Of a DNA stretch of 64,000 nucleotides, positions 35,634-44,275 are shown piece by piece. Position 1 is the stretch's first letter. Every line of letters starts with the position of its first letter. The translations under genes and the position numbers were made by a program. The notes beneath the pieces were generated by a model. It was not told the DNA's origin and searched no databases. It saw nothing but the letters and a program-made list of their open reading frames with translations. Source of the DNA: Paraburkholderia acidicola (lineage in GTDB: Bacteria > Pseudomonadota > Gammaproteobacteria > Burkholderiales > Burkholderiaceae); the NCBI RefSeq assembly GCF_002362315.1, contig NZ_MTZV01000005.1, positions 109,826 to 173,825 of the forward strand. The letters are read 5' to 3'.

Positions 35634-36722
35634 TCAGTTCGCCCGCTGCCCGCTAGCCGGATCGAAGAAATGCAGATGCTGTGCCGGCAGCGCAACCTGC
35701 AGCGCTTCGCCCGCAGCGGGGCGATGCGTGTGCGGCAGCCGCGCGGTGACGTCGTGCTTGCCCCAACGACCGTGCGCGAGATTGTCGGCGCCGAGCAGTT
35801 CGCACGAATCGACGGTGAGCGTGGCATGCGCCGCGCCCGGCTGACCGGGCGTCATGTGCTCGGGACGAATGCCGACGATCCACTCGCGTCCCGCCGCCAC
35901 CTCGCGACCAATCGACGGTGTGCCTGCGATCGGCAACGCCGGACCGCCTTCCGCGACTTCAAACGTCGCGCCGTCGGCGGACACGCGGCCGTGCAGCAGA
36001 TTCATCCCCGGCGAACCGATGAAGCTCGCGACGAAGATCGTCGCGGGCCGTTCGTAGACGTCCGTCGGCGAACCGATCTGTTCCGCGTAACCGCGGTTCA
36101 TCACGATCACACGCTGCGCGAGCGTCATCGCTTCGACCTGATCGTGGGTGACGTACAGGCTCGTCGTCGCAAGACGTGCATGCAGCCGCTGGATTTCGAG
36201 CCGCATCTGCACACGCAGCCGCGCGTCGAGATTCGACAGCGGTTCGTCGAACAGGAACACCGCCGGCTCGCGCACGATTGCGCGACCCATCGCAACGCGC
36301 TGCCGCTGGCCGCCCGACAGCTCGCGCGGTTTGCGCTCGAGCAGCGGGCCGAGTTCGAGGATCTTCGCCGCGGTATCGACGCGTCGCGCGATCGTCGCCG
36401 CGTCCGTGCCCGCGATCTTCAGCGCGTAGCCCATGTTCTGCGCGACGCTCATATGCGGATACAGCGCGTAGTTCTGGAACACCATCGCGATGTTCCGGTC
36501 TTTCGGTTCGAGCCGGTTCACGACCTTGCCGCCGATCGAGATCTCGCCATCGGAGATGCTCTCCAGTCCGGCGACCATCCGCAGCAATGTCGACTTGCCG
36601 CAGCCCGACGGACCCACCATCACGACGAACTCGCCGTCGTCGATGTCCACGTCGATACCGTGCAGCACGAACTGTTTGCCGTCGTACGTTTTCTTGACAG
36701 CCTTTAGCGTCAGCGCAGCCAT
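35634..36722 (-). CDS. ugpC: sn-glycerol-3-phosphate ABC transporter ATP-binding protein
   Basis: A 362-residue ATPase subunit of the MalK/UgpC type. Walker A GPSGCGKST (37-45), Q-loop VFQNYALYPHM, signature LSGGQ (135-139), Walker B FLFDEP (156-161) and the switch His in VTHDQ are all present, followed by the C-terminal TOBE regulatory domain. It is the last gene of ugpB-A-E-C (order of transcription), 85 bases after ugpE. Assignment to glycerol phosphate rests on the operon's binding protein and its close resemblance to UgpC; other sugar uptake is possible. Confidence 0.92.
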   Translation of the reverse strand: MAALTLKAVKKTYDGKQFVLHGIDVDIDDGEFVVMVGPSGCGKSTLLRMVAGLESISDGEISIGGKVVNRLEPKDRNIAMVFQNYALYPHMSVAQNMGYALKIAGTDAATIARRVDTAAKILELGPLLERKPRELSGGQRQRVAMGRAIVREPAVFLFDEPLSNLDARLRVQMRLEIQRLHARLATTSLYVTHDQVEAMTLAQRVIVMNRGYAEQIGSPTDVYERPATIFVASFIGSPGMNLLHGRVSADGATFEVAEGGPALPIAGTPSIGREVAAGREWIVGIRPEHMTPGQPGAAHATLTVDSCELLGADNLAHGRWGKHDVTARLPHTHRPAAGEALQVALPAQHLHFFDPASGQRAN

Positions 36723-36807
36723 TCCACTCGCCCTTCAGTGCAGAGGCGGCCGGCGCGAAATGCGCCACCGCCGTATATGTTCATTGACGAAACCCGGACC
36801 GGCCGGC

Positions 36808-37653
36808 TCATTTTTCCGCATCGACGAGGCCGCGCACGAACCAGCGCTGCATCGTCAGCACGACGGCGAGCGGTGGCAACATCGCCAGCAGCGTCGCAGT
36901 CATCACGAGGTGCCATTCGGTCGCGGTGTCGCCGGACGCGATCATGCTCTTGATGCCAACCACCGCCGTGGTCAACGACTGCTGGCTCGTAATCAGGATC
37001 GGCCACAGGTACTGATTCCATCCGTAGATGAAGGTGATCACGAAGAGCGCAGCCAGGTTCGTCTTCGACAGCGGGACCACGACGTCCCAGAAGAAACGCA
37101 GCGGCCCGGCGCCGTCGATGCGCGCGGCTTCCATCAATTCGTCGGGTAACGTCATGAAGAACTGGCGGAACAGGAACGTTGCAGTCGCGGAGGCGATCAA
37201 CGGCAACGTGAGACCCGCATACGAATTGCTCAGATGCATCGACGACACGACCTGCACCGTCGGGAAAATGCGCACTTCGACGGGCAGCATCAGCGTGACG
37301 AAGATCAGCCAGAAAGCGGTGTTGCGAAACGGGAAGCGAAAGAACACGATCGCATACGCGGAGATCATCGAGATCGCGATCTTGCCGATCGAGATGATGA
37401 GCGCCATCACGAGGCTGTTGAACAACATGCGGCCGAACGGGCTGGCCGCATTGCCACTACCGTGCGACCAGACGGCAGCGATATTTTCGAACAGATGCGT
37501 GCTCGGGATCAGCGACAGCGGCACGCTGAACACCTCGTGCTCGCTCATCGTGGCCGCGCAGAACGCGACGTACACGGGGAAGACCACCAGCACGACGCCG
37601 ATCAGCAGCACCGCGTGGCAGAAGAGGTCGAAACCGCGGCGATTCTCGATCAT
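36808..37653 (-). CDS. ugpE: sn-glycerol-3-phosphate ABC transporter permease
   Basis: A 281-residue inner-membrane permease with six predicted helices. It opens MIENRRGFDLFCHAVLLIGVVLVVFPVYVAF, as UgpE does. The EAA loop reads LPDELMEAARIDGAGPLRFFWDVVVPLSKTNLAA, the coupling site for the ATPase. Its start overlaps the ugpA stop by four bases (ATGA), so the two permeases are made in step. Length equals that of E. coli UgpE (281). Confidence 0.93.
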   Translation of the reverse strand: MIENRRGFDLFCHAVLLIGVVLVVFPVYVAFCAATMSEHEVFSVPLSLIPSTHLFENIAAVWSHGSGNAASPFGRMLFNSLVMALIISIGKIAISMISAYAIVFFRFPFRNTAFWLIFVTLMLPVEVRIFPTVQVVSSMHLSNSYAGLTLPLIASATATFLFRQFFMTLPDELMEAARIDGAGPLRFFWDVVVPLSKTNLAALFVITFIYGWNQYLWPILITSQQSLTTAVVGIKSMIASGDTATEWHLVMTATLLAMLPPLAVVLTMQRWFVRGLVDAEK

Positions 37654-38534
37654 GAGTATTGAACCCTCCGCTCGATGAAACGGAACTGCACGACGGTCAG
37701 CCCAGCGACGATCACCATCAGCACGACCGACTGCGCGCCCGAGCTACCGATGTCGAGGCCCTGAAAACCTTCGGCGAAAATCTTGTAGATCAGCGTACGC
37801 GTGGCCTGTGCAGGACCGCCGCCGGTGGCCGCGTCGATGACCGGAAACGTGTCGAAGAACGCGTAGGTCAAGTTCACGACGAGCAGGAAGAAACTGGTTG
37901 GCGACAGCAGCGGTAGTGCGATGCCGAAGAAGCGCCGCACCGGACCCGCTCCGTCGATCGCCGCCGCTTCGATCAGCGAGCGCGGAATGGCCTGCAATCC
38001 CGCGTAGAAGAACAGGAAGTTGTAGCTGACCTGCTTCCACACCGACGCGAGCACGACGAGGAACATCGCCTGGCCGGCGTTCAGCGCGTGATTCCACACG
38101 ATGCCGTACTTCGCGAGCGCATACGTGACGATCCCGATGCTCGGATTGAACAGGAACGACCACAGCACCGCGGCGATCGCGGGCGCGACGGCGTACGGCC
38201 AGATCAGCAGCGTTTGATAGGCTTTGGCGCCGCGCGTCACACGATCGGCGCAGGCCGCGAGCAAGAGCGAGATCACGAGACCGAAGACCGTGACGAGCGC
38301 GCAGAAGATCAGCGTCGTCGTGAGCGACGACAGGTACAGCGGGTCGGCGAACAACTGCTTGAAGTTCGCGAGACCGACGAATTCGCTCGACGTGCCGAAC
38401 GCGTCCTGCGACTGCGTCGATTGCCATAGCGCGGCGCCGGCGGGCCACAGGAAGAACACCGCGGTGATCAGGAGTTGCGGCGCGACCAGCAGGTAGGGCA
38501 GTACGCCGGTGCCGAAGCGGGAGCGTTTTTCCAT
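37650..38534 (-). CDS. ugpA: sn-glycerol-3-phosphate ABC transporter permease
   Basis: A 294-residue permease with six predicted helices: MEKRSRFGTGVLPYLLVAPQLLITAVFFLWPAG at the N-terminus and the EAA loop IPRSLIEAAAIDGAGPVRRFFGIALPLLSPT. Length matches E. coli UgpA (295). It is preceded by ugpB (114 bases between) and overlaps ugpE. The gap before it contains a GC-rich dyad that may separate the abundant binding-protein message from the permease part, as is usual in such operons. Confidence 0.93.
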   Translation of the reverse strand: MEKRSRFGTGVLPYLLVAPQLLITAVFFLWPAGAALWQSTQSQDAFGTSSEFVGLANFKQLFADPLYLSSLTTTLIFCALVTVFGLVISLLLAACADRVTRGAKAYQTLLIWPYAVAPAIAAVLWSFLFNPSIGIVTYALAKYGIVWNHALNAGQAMFLVVLASVWKQVSYNFLFFYAGLQAIPRSLIEAAAIDGAGPVRRFFGIALPLLSPTSFFLLVVNLTYAFFDTFPVIDAATGGGPAQATRTLIYKIFAEGFQGLDIGSSGAQSVVLMVIVAGLTVVQFRFIERRVQYS

Positions 38535-38648
38535 CGAGATTTTCCAGCCGTGATGCTTGAGATGCAGGGAGACGCGCGGATTGCTGCGACTCTACGTCAA
38601 GTCTGCGACGACCGGCCGGTGAGGTCGATCGTCGCGGCTCGGGACAGC

Positions 38649-39974
38649 TTAGCTACCGGCCTTTTCGAAACGACGCAGCAACTCGTCGCCGCGCGACGCC
38701 GCGGAGTCGAGCGCATCCTTCGGCGATTTCTTCTGCGCCCACACCTGTTCGAGTTCTTCATCGATGATCGTGCGGATCTGCGGCATGTTGCCGAGACGCA
38801 GGCCCTTCGTGAACGGCAGCGGCGGTTTGTTCAGCATCTGCTTGATCGCCGTGTCGCTGCCCGGGTTCTTGTCGTAGAAGCCCTGTTGCTGCGTCAGTTG
38901 ATAAGCCGCCGTCGTGACAGGAAGGTAGCCGGTGTCCTGATGCCACTTCGCGGCGACAGCCGGCGAGCTCAGGTAAGCGAGAAACTTCGCAACACCCTTA
39001 TAGGTGGCCGGATCCTTGCCCGACAGCACCCACAAACTCGCCCCACCGATAATCGCGTTCTGCGGCGCGCCCTTCACGTTCGCGTCGTACGGCATCATGC
39101 CGGTGCCGAAGCTGAACTTCGCATACTTCTTGATCGTGGCAAGCGAGCCCGACGAGTTTGTGATGATTCCGCAGTCACCGCTATAGAACTTCGAGACCGG
39201 TTCGTCCTTGCGTCCGACGTAGGTGAACGTGCCTTCCTTCAACATGGTCTGCAGGAACTGGATGTGCGCGGTCTGCAGCGGCTTGTTGAATTCGAGCACC
39301 GCATCGGCGCCATCGAAGCCGTTGTTTTCAGACGCGAACGGCACACCGTGCCATGCGCTGTAGTTCTCGAGCTGAATCCAGCTCTGCCAGCCCGACGAGT
39401 AACCGCACGACATGCCCGACGCTTTCAGCTTCTGTGCGTCCTGCTGCAGCTCTTGCCAGGTCTTCGGCGGCTTGTTCGGATCGAGCCCGGCTTTCTTGAA
39501 CGCATCCTTGTTGTAATAGAGCACCGGCGTCGAACTGTTGAACGGCATCGAGATCAGCTCACCGGTCTTCGCGTCGCTGTAATAACTTGCAATGGTCGGT
39601 ACGAAGGCTTTTTCGTCGAGCGGCACACCAGCCTGCTTGAACACATCCGAGACCGGGATCACGGCTTTCTTCGCCTGCATCATCGTGGCGGTACCGACCT
39701 CGTAGACCTGCAGGATGGCCGGCGCGTTACCGCTGCGGTATGCCGCGATGCCTGCGGCGAGCGTCTGGTCGTAGCTGCCCTTGAAGACCGGAACAATCTT
39801 GTAGTCGCTTTGCGACGCGTTGAACGCGGTCGCGATATCGTTCAGGTGTTCGCCCAGTGCGGCTTCCATGGCATGCCAGAACTGGATCTCGGTGGCTGCG
39901 TGCGCGCTCTGCGCCACGCCGAGGGCCAGCACGGCCGCCACGGAAAACGAACGAAACAAGGGTTTGAATTTCAT
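38649..39974 (-). CDS. ugpB: sn-glycerol-3-phosphate periplasmic binding protein
   Basis: A 441-residue solute-binding protein. The signal peptide is about residues 1-26 (MKFKPLFRSF..., cleavage after SAHA), giving a mature start ATEIQFWHAMEAALGEHLNDIATAFN, a hallmark of UgpB. The ligand-region segments IPFNSSTPVLYYNKDAFKKAGLD and GGASLWVLSGK match UgpB, which has a Trp/Tyr-lined phosphate-ester site. It is the first gene of the ugp operon. Upstream there is a palindrome but only half a Pho box, so phosphate control is not demonstrated by sequence. Confidence 0.93.
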   Translation of the reverse strand: MKFKPLFRSFSVAAVLALGVAQSAHAATEIQFWHAMEAALGEHLNDIATAFNASQSDYKIVPVFKGSYDQTLAAGIAAYRSGNAPAILQVYEVGTATMMQAKKAVIPVSDVFKQAGVPLDEKAFVPTIASYYSDAKTGELISMPFNSSTPVLYYNKDAFKKAGLDPNKPPKTWQELQQDAQKLKASGMSCGYSSGWQSWIQLENYSAWHGVPFASENNGFDGADAVLEFNKPLQTAHIQFLQTMLKEGTFTYVGRKDEPVSKFYSGDCGIITNSSGSLATIKKYAKFSFGTGMMPYDANVKGAPQNAIIGGASLWVLSGKDPATYKGVAKFLAYLSSPAVAAKWHQDTGYLPVTTAAYQLTQQQGFYDKNPGSDTAIKQMLNKPPLPFTKGLRLGNMPQIRTIIDEELEQVWAQKKSPKDALDSAASRGDELLRRFEKAGS

Positions 39975-40236
39975 CGATAGGTCTCCAGGGTCTAAAGTCG
40001 CGCAAGTTGCGAGTACGCGATTGTAGTGGTGGTCGATGACAGAAAATAAAGTGTGGGAGTCCTTTCGAGCGGAACAACAACGTCGCGTTGTTGCGTCGCA
40101 CAGATCGAGCGCATTCCGATTGTTTGGTCGAACTACCGGGTCGTGCGAAGGCCCCTAAAACGCGCAATTTATCACCGGCGTTGGGCAAACAGAAGGGCGG
40201 TAAGGGAATGCCTTACTGATGGGAACAGGTGGAAAT
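39975..40236. other. ugpB upstream region with a 19-bp palindrome
   Basis: CAACAACG (40075-40082) and CGTTGTTG (40086-40093) form a perfect 8-bp inverted repeat with a TCG spacer about 100 bases before the ugpB start. One CTGTCAT heptamer, the half-unit of a Pho box, lies at 40042-40036 (leftward) but has no partner at the right distance. No gene was seen. Confidence 0.45.
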
Positions 40237-40263
40237 AAAAAAGCCGCGGCAATGCGCGGCTTT
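40237..40263 (-). terminator. intrinsic terminator of fic
   Basis: GCCGCG (40243-40248) and CGCGGC (40255-40260), extended by AA/TT pairs, form a stem with a 6-base loop; read leftward the stem ends in TTTTTT. It lies about 40 bases after the fic stop. Confidence 0.8.
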
Positions 40264-40299
40264 GCGAGGCGACTGTGCGGCGGGGCCGCGTACAGTCCA

Positions 40300-41397
40300 T
40301 CACTTCTCGGATCTGCCCAAGGGGCTGTCGGACTGCGTAGCGAGTGACGACGCAAGCTCATACCAGACACCTCTGCCTGCCCCACGTTGGCCAAGATAGC
40401 TTCGCTCAACGAGTGCCCGAAAATGCTGCTTCAGTGTGTTGCGATTGCCACCCGTCAGCCGTATCGCATCTGCCATCGTAATGCGGCCATGCTCCTTTGC
40501 AAACTCGACAATCTGCAACGATAGCTCGGGCAATGGAGCGAGTACCAGCTTCTCGCGCTCCACTTTGTGATTGAGACGGCGAACCTGTTCTGCCAATGCA
40601 CGCAGGAAGAAAACGAGCCACGGCTGCCAGTTCGGTGCATCAGTTCGAATTGTTCCCTGCGTTTGCCGGAGCGCAAGGTAGTAGGCCTCCTTGCTTTGCT
40701 CGACCACGCCCTCTAGCGAGCTATAAGGCACGTAGGCATAGCCGGCTTGCAGCAACAGCAGAGTAGTCAGCGCGCGGCTAAGCCGGCCATTACCATCCTG
40801 GAAAGGGTGAATTTCCAGAAAGACCACAACCCATATACCAATGAGTAGTAACGGGTGCAGGCGTGCTGCATGCCGCTCGTCATTGAACCAGGTCACCAGC
40901 TCCGCCATCAGGCGCGGTGTGTCGAAGGGTGTTGCGGTTTCGAAAACCACTCCCAGTTGTTTGCCTTCTTCGTCGAAGGCAACGACGCTGTTTGTGGAGG
41001 TCTTGTAGTTGCCCCGGTGCCACGCATCTTTCTCGCTGTGGGCGAGAAGATCGCGATGTAGTTGCTTGATGTGATTCTCGGTCAGGGTGATGTCCTGCCA
41101 TGAGGAGAACATCAGTTCCATGACCTCGGCATAGCCTGCCACTTCCTGCTCGTCGCGTGTCGTGAAGGACTTGATCTGCAGATTGGACAGTAGTCGTTCT
41201 ACCTCGCGATCCGAGAGCTTGCTGCCTTCGATACGGGTAGAGGAGCCGACACTCTCTATGGTCGCCACCCGGCGCAACGCCGACAGCCGATCCGGCGCGA
41301 GCGTCCCCAGCGCGCGCCATGCGCCCTTGAACTCATCGATTCCGGCGATAAGTTTCAGGATCTCAGGAGTGATCTGGGTGGTGTGGGCTAGGATCAT
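40300..41397 (-). CDS. Fic domain protein with N-terminal inhibitory motif and C-terminal winged helix
   Basis: A 365-residue predicted AMPylator (or related nucleotidyl/phosphoryl transferase). The catalytic HPFQDGNGR is at 197-205, with the intact His and the GNGR anion-binding loop. An SxxxEG motif (Ser53 to Gly58, in SSTRIEG) matches the inhibitory helix of class II Fic proteins, whose Glu blocks ATP in cis. The C-terminal 70 residues (RITMADAIRLTGGNRNTLKQHFRALVERSYL) read as a winged helix-turn-helix. I chose the start at 41397 (MILAHTTQ). The gene lies alone between two terminators, preceded by decamer repeats, and looks like an accessory insertion next to ugpB. Confidence 0.9.
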   Translation of the reverse strand: MILAHTTQITPEILKLIAGIDEFKGAWRALGTLAPDRLSALRRVATIESVGSSTRIEGSKLSDREVERLLSNLQIKSFTTRDEQEVAGYAEVMELMFSSWQDITLTENHIKQLHRDLLAHSEKDAWHRGNYKTSTNSVVAFDEEGKQLGVVFETATPFDTPRLMAELVTWFNDERHAARLHPLLLIGIWVVVFLEIHPFQDGNGRLSRALTTLLLLQAGYAYVPYSSLEGVVEQSKEAYYLALRQTQGTIRTDAPNWQPWLVFFLRALAEQVRRLNHKVEREKLVLAPLPELSLQIVEFAKEHGRITMADAIRLTGGNRNTLKQHFRALVERSYLGQRGAGRGVWYELASSLATQSDSPLGRSEK

Positions 41398-41408
41398 TGC
41401 ACCAATAA

Positions 41409-41470
41409 TACACCCGATTACACCCATTTATTGGGCGTGGCCACTCATTTTCACACCCATTTACACCCAT
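41409..41470. repeat. paired decamer direct repeats in front of fic
   Basis: Four copies of a TACACCCAT-like element in one orientation: TACACCCGAT at 41409-41418, TACACCCAT at 41419-41427, CACACCCAT at 41452-41460 and TACACCCAT at 41462-41470. Members of each pair start exactly 10 bases apart, one helical turn, and the pairs are 33 bases apart. The block begins 12 bases upstream of the fic start codon and probably covers its promoter. The Fic protein's own winged helix is an attractive but unproven binder. Confidence 0.6.
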
Positions 41471-41501
41471 TTTAACGCGGCAGAACACAAACGGGCACCA
41501 G

Positions 41502-41535
41502 AAAACAAAAAAGCCCTTGGCAACCTGCCAAGGGC
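41502..41535 (-). terminator. intrinsic terminator of ychF
   Basis: GCCCTTGGCA (41513-41522) and TGCCAAGGGC (41526-41535) form a perfect 10-bp stem with a 3-base loop; read leftward it runs into TTTTTTGTTTTC. Confidence 0.92.
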
Positions 41536-41555
41536 CCGGAATCAGCCAGTCACGC

Positions 41556-42650
41556 TCAAACGTTGAACAGAAAGTTCATCACATCCCCGTCGTGCACGAC
41601 ATATTCCTTACCTTCCGCGCGCATCTTGCCGGCTTCCTTCGCACCGTGCTCACCCTTGTACGATACGAAATCGGCGAAGCCAATGGTCTGCGCACGGATG
41701 AAGCCGCGTTCGAAGTCGGTATGAATCACGCCGGCAGCCTGCGGCGCCGTGTCGCCGATATGGATCGTCCATGCCCGCACTTCCTTCACGCCCGCGGTGA
41801 AGTAGGTCTGCAGGCCGAGCAGCTTGAAACCCGCGCGGATCACGCGGTTCAGGCCCGGCTCGTCCATACCCATGTCGGCCAGGAAGACTTCCTTGTCCTC
41901 GTCGCCGAGTTCGCCGATCTCAGCTTCGATCGCGGCGCACACCGCGACGACCGGCGCATTCTCAGCTTCGGCATGTTTGCGCACCGCGTCGAGGTGCGGA
42001 TTGTTTTCGAAGCCGTCTTCCTTCACGTTCGCGACGTACATCGTCGGCTTGGCGGTGATTAGACAGAACGGTTTGAGCAGCGCGTTTTCATCTTCCGACA
42101 GATCCAGCGCTCGCACCGGCTTCGCCTGATCAAGTTGTGCACGCACTTTTTCGAGCACCGCGGCGAGCTTTCCTGCTTCCTTGTCGTTGCCCGATTTCGC
42201 CGCCTTCGAATAGCGTGTCAGCGATTTTTCGACCGTGGCGAGGTCGGCGAGCGCGAGTTCGGTGTTGATGACTTCGATGTCCGACAGCGGATCGATCTTG
42301 CCTGCAACGTGAATCACGTTCTCGTCATCGAAGCAGCGCACGACGTGCGTGATCGCGTCGGTTTCGCGGATGTTGGCGAGGAACTGGTTGCCGAGCCCTT
42401 CACCTTTGCTGGCACCTGCCACGAGCCCCGCGATGTCGACGAACTCGACGATCGCCGGCACGATGCGCTCCGGCTTGACGATGTCGGCGAGTGCCGTGAG
42501 GCGCGCGTCCGGCACTTCGACGATGCCGACGTTCGGCTCGATCGTGCAGAACGGGTAGTTTTCGGCGGCGATGCCGGCCTTGGTCAGTGCGTTGAACAGG
42601 GTGGACTTGCCGACATTAGGCAGGCCGACGATGCCGCATTTGAGGCTCAT
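41556..42650 (-). CDS. ychF: redox-regulated ATPase YchF (OBG family)
   Basis: A 364-residue P-loop NTPase of the OBG group that hydrolyses ATP rather than GTP and interacts with the ribosome. The P-loop is GLPNVGKST (about 8-16) after MSLKCGIV; the switch region FVDIAGLVAGASKGEGLGNQFLANIRETD and the TGS-like C-terminal domain (TYFTAGVKEVRAWTIHIGDTAPQAAGVIHTDFERGFIRA) follow. Length fits the family (363). It is monocistronic and closed by a strong terminator that separates it from fic. It is divergent from the UbiH-family gene, with 299 bases between. Confidence 0.96.
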   Translation of the reverse strand: MSLKCGIVGLPNVGKSTLFNALTKAGIAAENYPFCTIEPNVGIVEVPDARLTALADIVKPERIVPAIVEFVDIAGLVAGASKGEGLGNQFLANIRETDAITHVVRCFDDENVIHVAGKIDPLSDIEVINTELALADLATVEKSLTRYSKAAKSGNDKEAGKLAAVLEKVRAQLDQAKPVRALDLSEDENALLKPFCLITAKPTMYVANVKEDGFENNPHLDAVRKHAEAENAPVVAVCAAIEAEIGELGDEDKEVFLADMGMDEPGLNRVIRAGFKLLGLQTYFTAGVKEVRAWTIHIGDTAPQAAGVIHTDFERGFIRAQTIGFADFVSYKGEHGAKEAGKMRAEGKEYVVHDGDVMNFLFNV

Positions 42651-42937
42651 GGAATTTCTCTAATAAACGGGTGGTGACGGGGCTTCGTCGCGCGCGGCGG
42701 AGCTTGCTGCCTGCGGCTCGACTCACGCGCCGGCTACGGCCCGATGGAGAAGGGCGGCGGACGGCACGGTGCAAGCAGTACGTCTTGCCGGTGGTCGTAA
42801 TCACCGGAAAACCGCAATTGTAACCCTGTCGGGGGTGCCGGTTCGAGCGCGGCGGACTGGCGACGGGCGGTGCGCATGCCCGTGGCGCACCGATTGCAGC
42901 ACTGCTGGACGAGCCCGGACGGCGTGGCCCCCGCGGC

Positions 42938-42943
42938 TATAAT
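42938..42943 (+). promoter_or_regulatory. TATAAT seven bases before an ATG, possible leaderless start
   Basis: A perfect -10 hexamer lies at 42938-42943; a transcript starting six to eight bases later would begin at or next to the ATG at 42950. No ribosome binding site lies between, and no good -35 was found. The rest of the 42651-42949 gap shows no other structure. Confidence 0.4.
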
Positions 42944-42949
42944 GCCCGG

Positions 42950-44122
42950 ATGAATGCTCACCACCAGACTTTTGACGTCGCCGTGATCGGCGGCGGGCTC
43001 GTCGGCAAGACTGCGGCGCTGGCATTGACGCAGGGCGGTCTGCGCGTCGCACTACTCGCGCAGCCGTGCGTGCCGCCGCCCGCCGATGCCGCTTTCGATG
43101 CGCGCGTCTACGCGTTATCCGCGAGTTCGCAGGCGCTGTTCGAGCGTCTGCGGGTCTGGCAGGCACTCGATCCATCCCGTCTGTCGCCGGTCTACGACAT
43201 GCGTGTATTCGGCGATGCGCATGCCGAGCTGCATTTCTCCGCGTTCCAGGCATCGGTGCCGCAGCTCGCATGGATCGCGGAATCATCGCTGATCGAACAG
43301 GCACTCGATGCCGCGCTGCGCTTCCAGCCGAATCTGACCTGGCTCGACGCACGCGCCCAGGCGCTCGATGTGAAAACGTCCGGCGCGACGATTGCGCTGG
43401 CAAACGGGCGCACGATCGAAGCCGATCTGGTGGTCGGTGCCGACGGCGCGCATTCATGGGTGCGCGCCCAGATCGGTTCGAAGGTTCTGCGGCGCGACTA
43501 TCAGCAGACCGGTGTCGTCGCCAATTTCAAGGCGGAGTGCCCGCACGGCGAAACGGCGTATCAATGGTTCAGCGGCGGCGAGATTGTCGCGTTGCTGCCG
43601 TTGCCGGATGGCCATGTGTCGCTGGTCTGGTCGGCGCGCACCGAACATGCCGATGCGCTGCTCGAACACGATCCGGCGAAGCTTGCAGCGGAAGTTGAGC
43701 GCGTGACGCAAGGCACGTTGGGCACGCTGGAATGCGTGACACCGGCGAAGGGCTTTCCGCTCGCACTGCAAACTGTCGACCGTTTAATCGCGCCGCGCGT
43801 CGCTCTCGTCGGCGACGCCGCGCATCTGATCCACCCGCTCGCGGGCCAGGGGATGAACCTCGGGCTGCGCGACGTCATGTCGCTGGCGGAAGTCGTCGCG
43901 CAGAAGGAAGCGTTCCGCGATCTCGGCGACACGGTGCTGTTGCGCCGCTACGAGCGCTCGCGTCGCGAAGATATCCGCGCGCTGATGCTCGCCACCGACG
44001 GCCTGCAAAAGCTTTTCGCCGTGCCCGGTCCGCTTGCCCGCGCGGTGCGTAACGCGGGGATGGCGATGATCGGTGCGCAGCCGCTCGTCAAGCGCTGGCT
44101 GGTTTCTGCGGCGCTCGGTTGA
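42950..44122 (+). CDS. UbiH/UbiF/VisC family FAD-dependent hydroxylase
   Basis: A 390-residue monooxygenase. The FAD-binding GxGxxG is in FDVAVIGGGLVGKTAAL (about 8-24); DLVVGADGAHSWVR is the family's middle DG motif and ALVGDAAHLIHPLAGQGMNLGLRD the late FAD/active-site block. These enzymes hydroxylate the ubiquinone ring, but which position (C5, C6 or C1) cannot be told here, and ring-specific names are avoided. The start is tightly bounded because the Rossmann fold begins eight residues in. It is followed by dsbC, 153 bases on, in the same direction. Confidence 0.9.
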   Translation: MNAHHQTFDVAVIGGGLVGKTAALALTQGGLRVALLAQPCVPPPADAAFDARVYALSASSQALFERLRVWQALDPSRLSPVYDMRVFGDAHAELHFSAFQASVPQLAWIAESSLIEQALDAALRFQPNLTWLDARAQALDVKTSGATIALANGRTIEADLVVGADGAHSWVRAQIGSKVLRRDYQQTGVVANFKAECPHGETAYQWFSGGEIVALLPLPDGHVSLVWSARTEHADALLEHDPAKLAAEVERVTQGTLGTLECVTPAKGFPLALQTVDRLIAPRVALVGDAAHLIHPLAGQGMNLGLRDVMSLAEVVAQKEAFRDLGDTVLLRRYERSRREDIRALMLATDGLQKLFAVPGPLARAVRNAGMAMIGAQPLVKRWLVSAALG

Positions 44123-44275
44123 GCAAGAGGGAAGAAGAAGTGTGCGGTCGTCGCGGATGCCGCGGATGCAAGTCGCAGCGCATTCGGGCACACTCAAATG
44201 ATCACGCAGCACGCCACATCACAGTCGAAGCAGGCGCGCGCATCGGGCGCGCGTGAACGAATCAGGGAATCCAGC

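Noticed and set aside
40030..40060. Pho box upstream of ugpB
   Set aside because: Only one CTGTCAT half-unit; the second half at the 11-base period is not recognisable.
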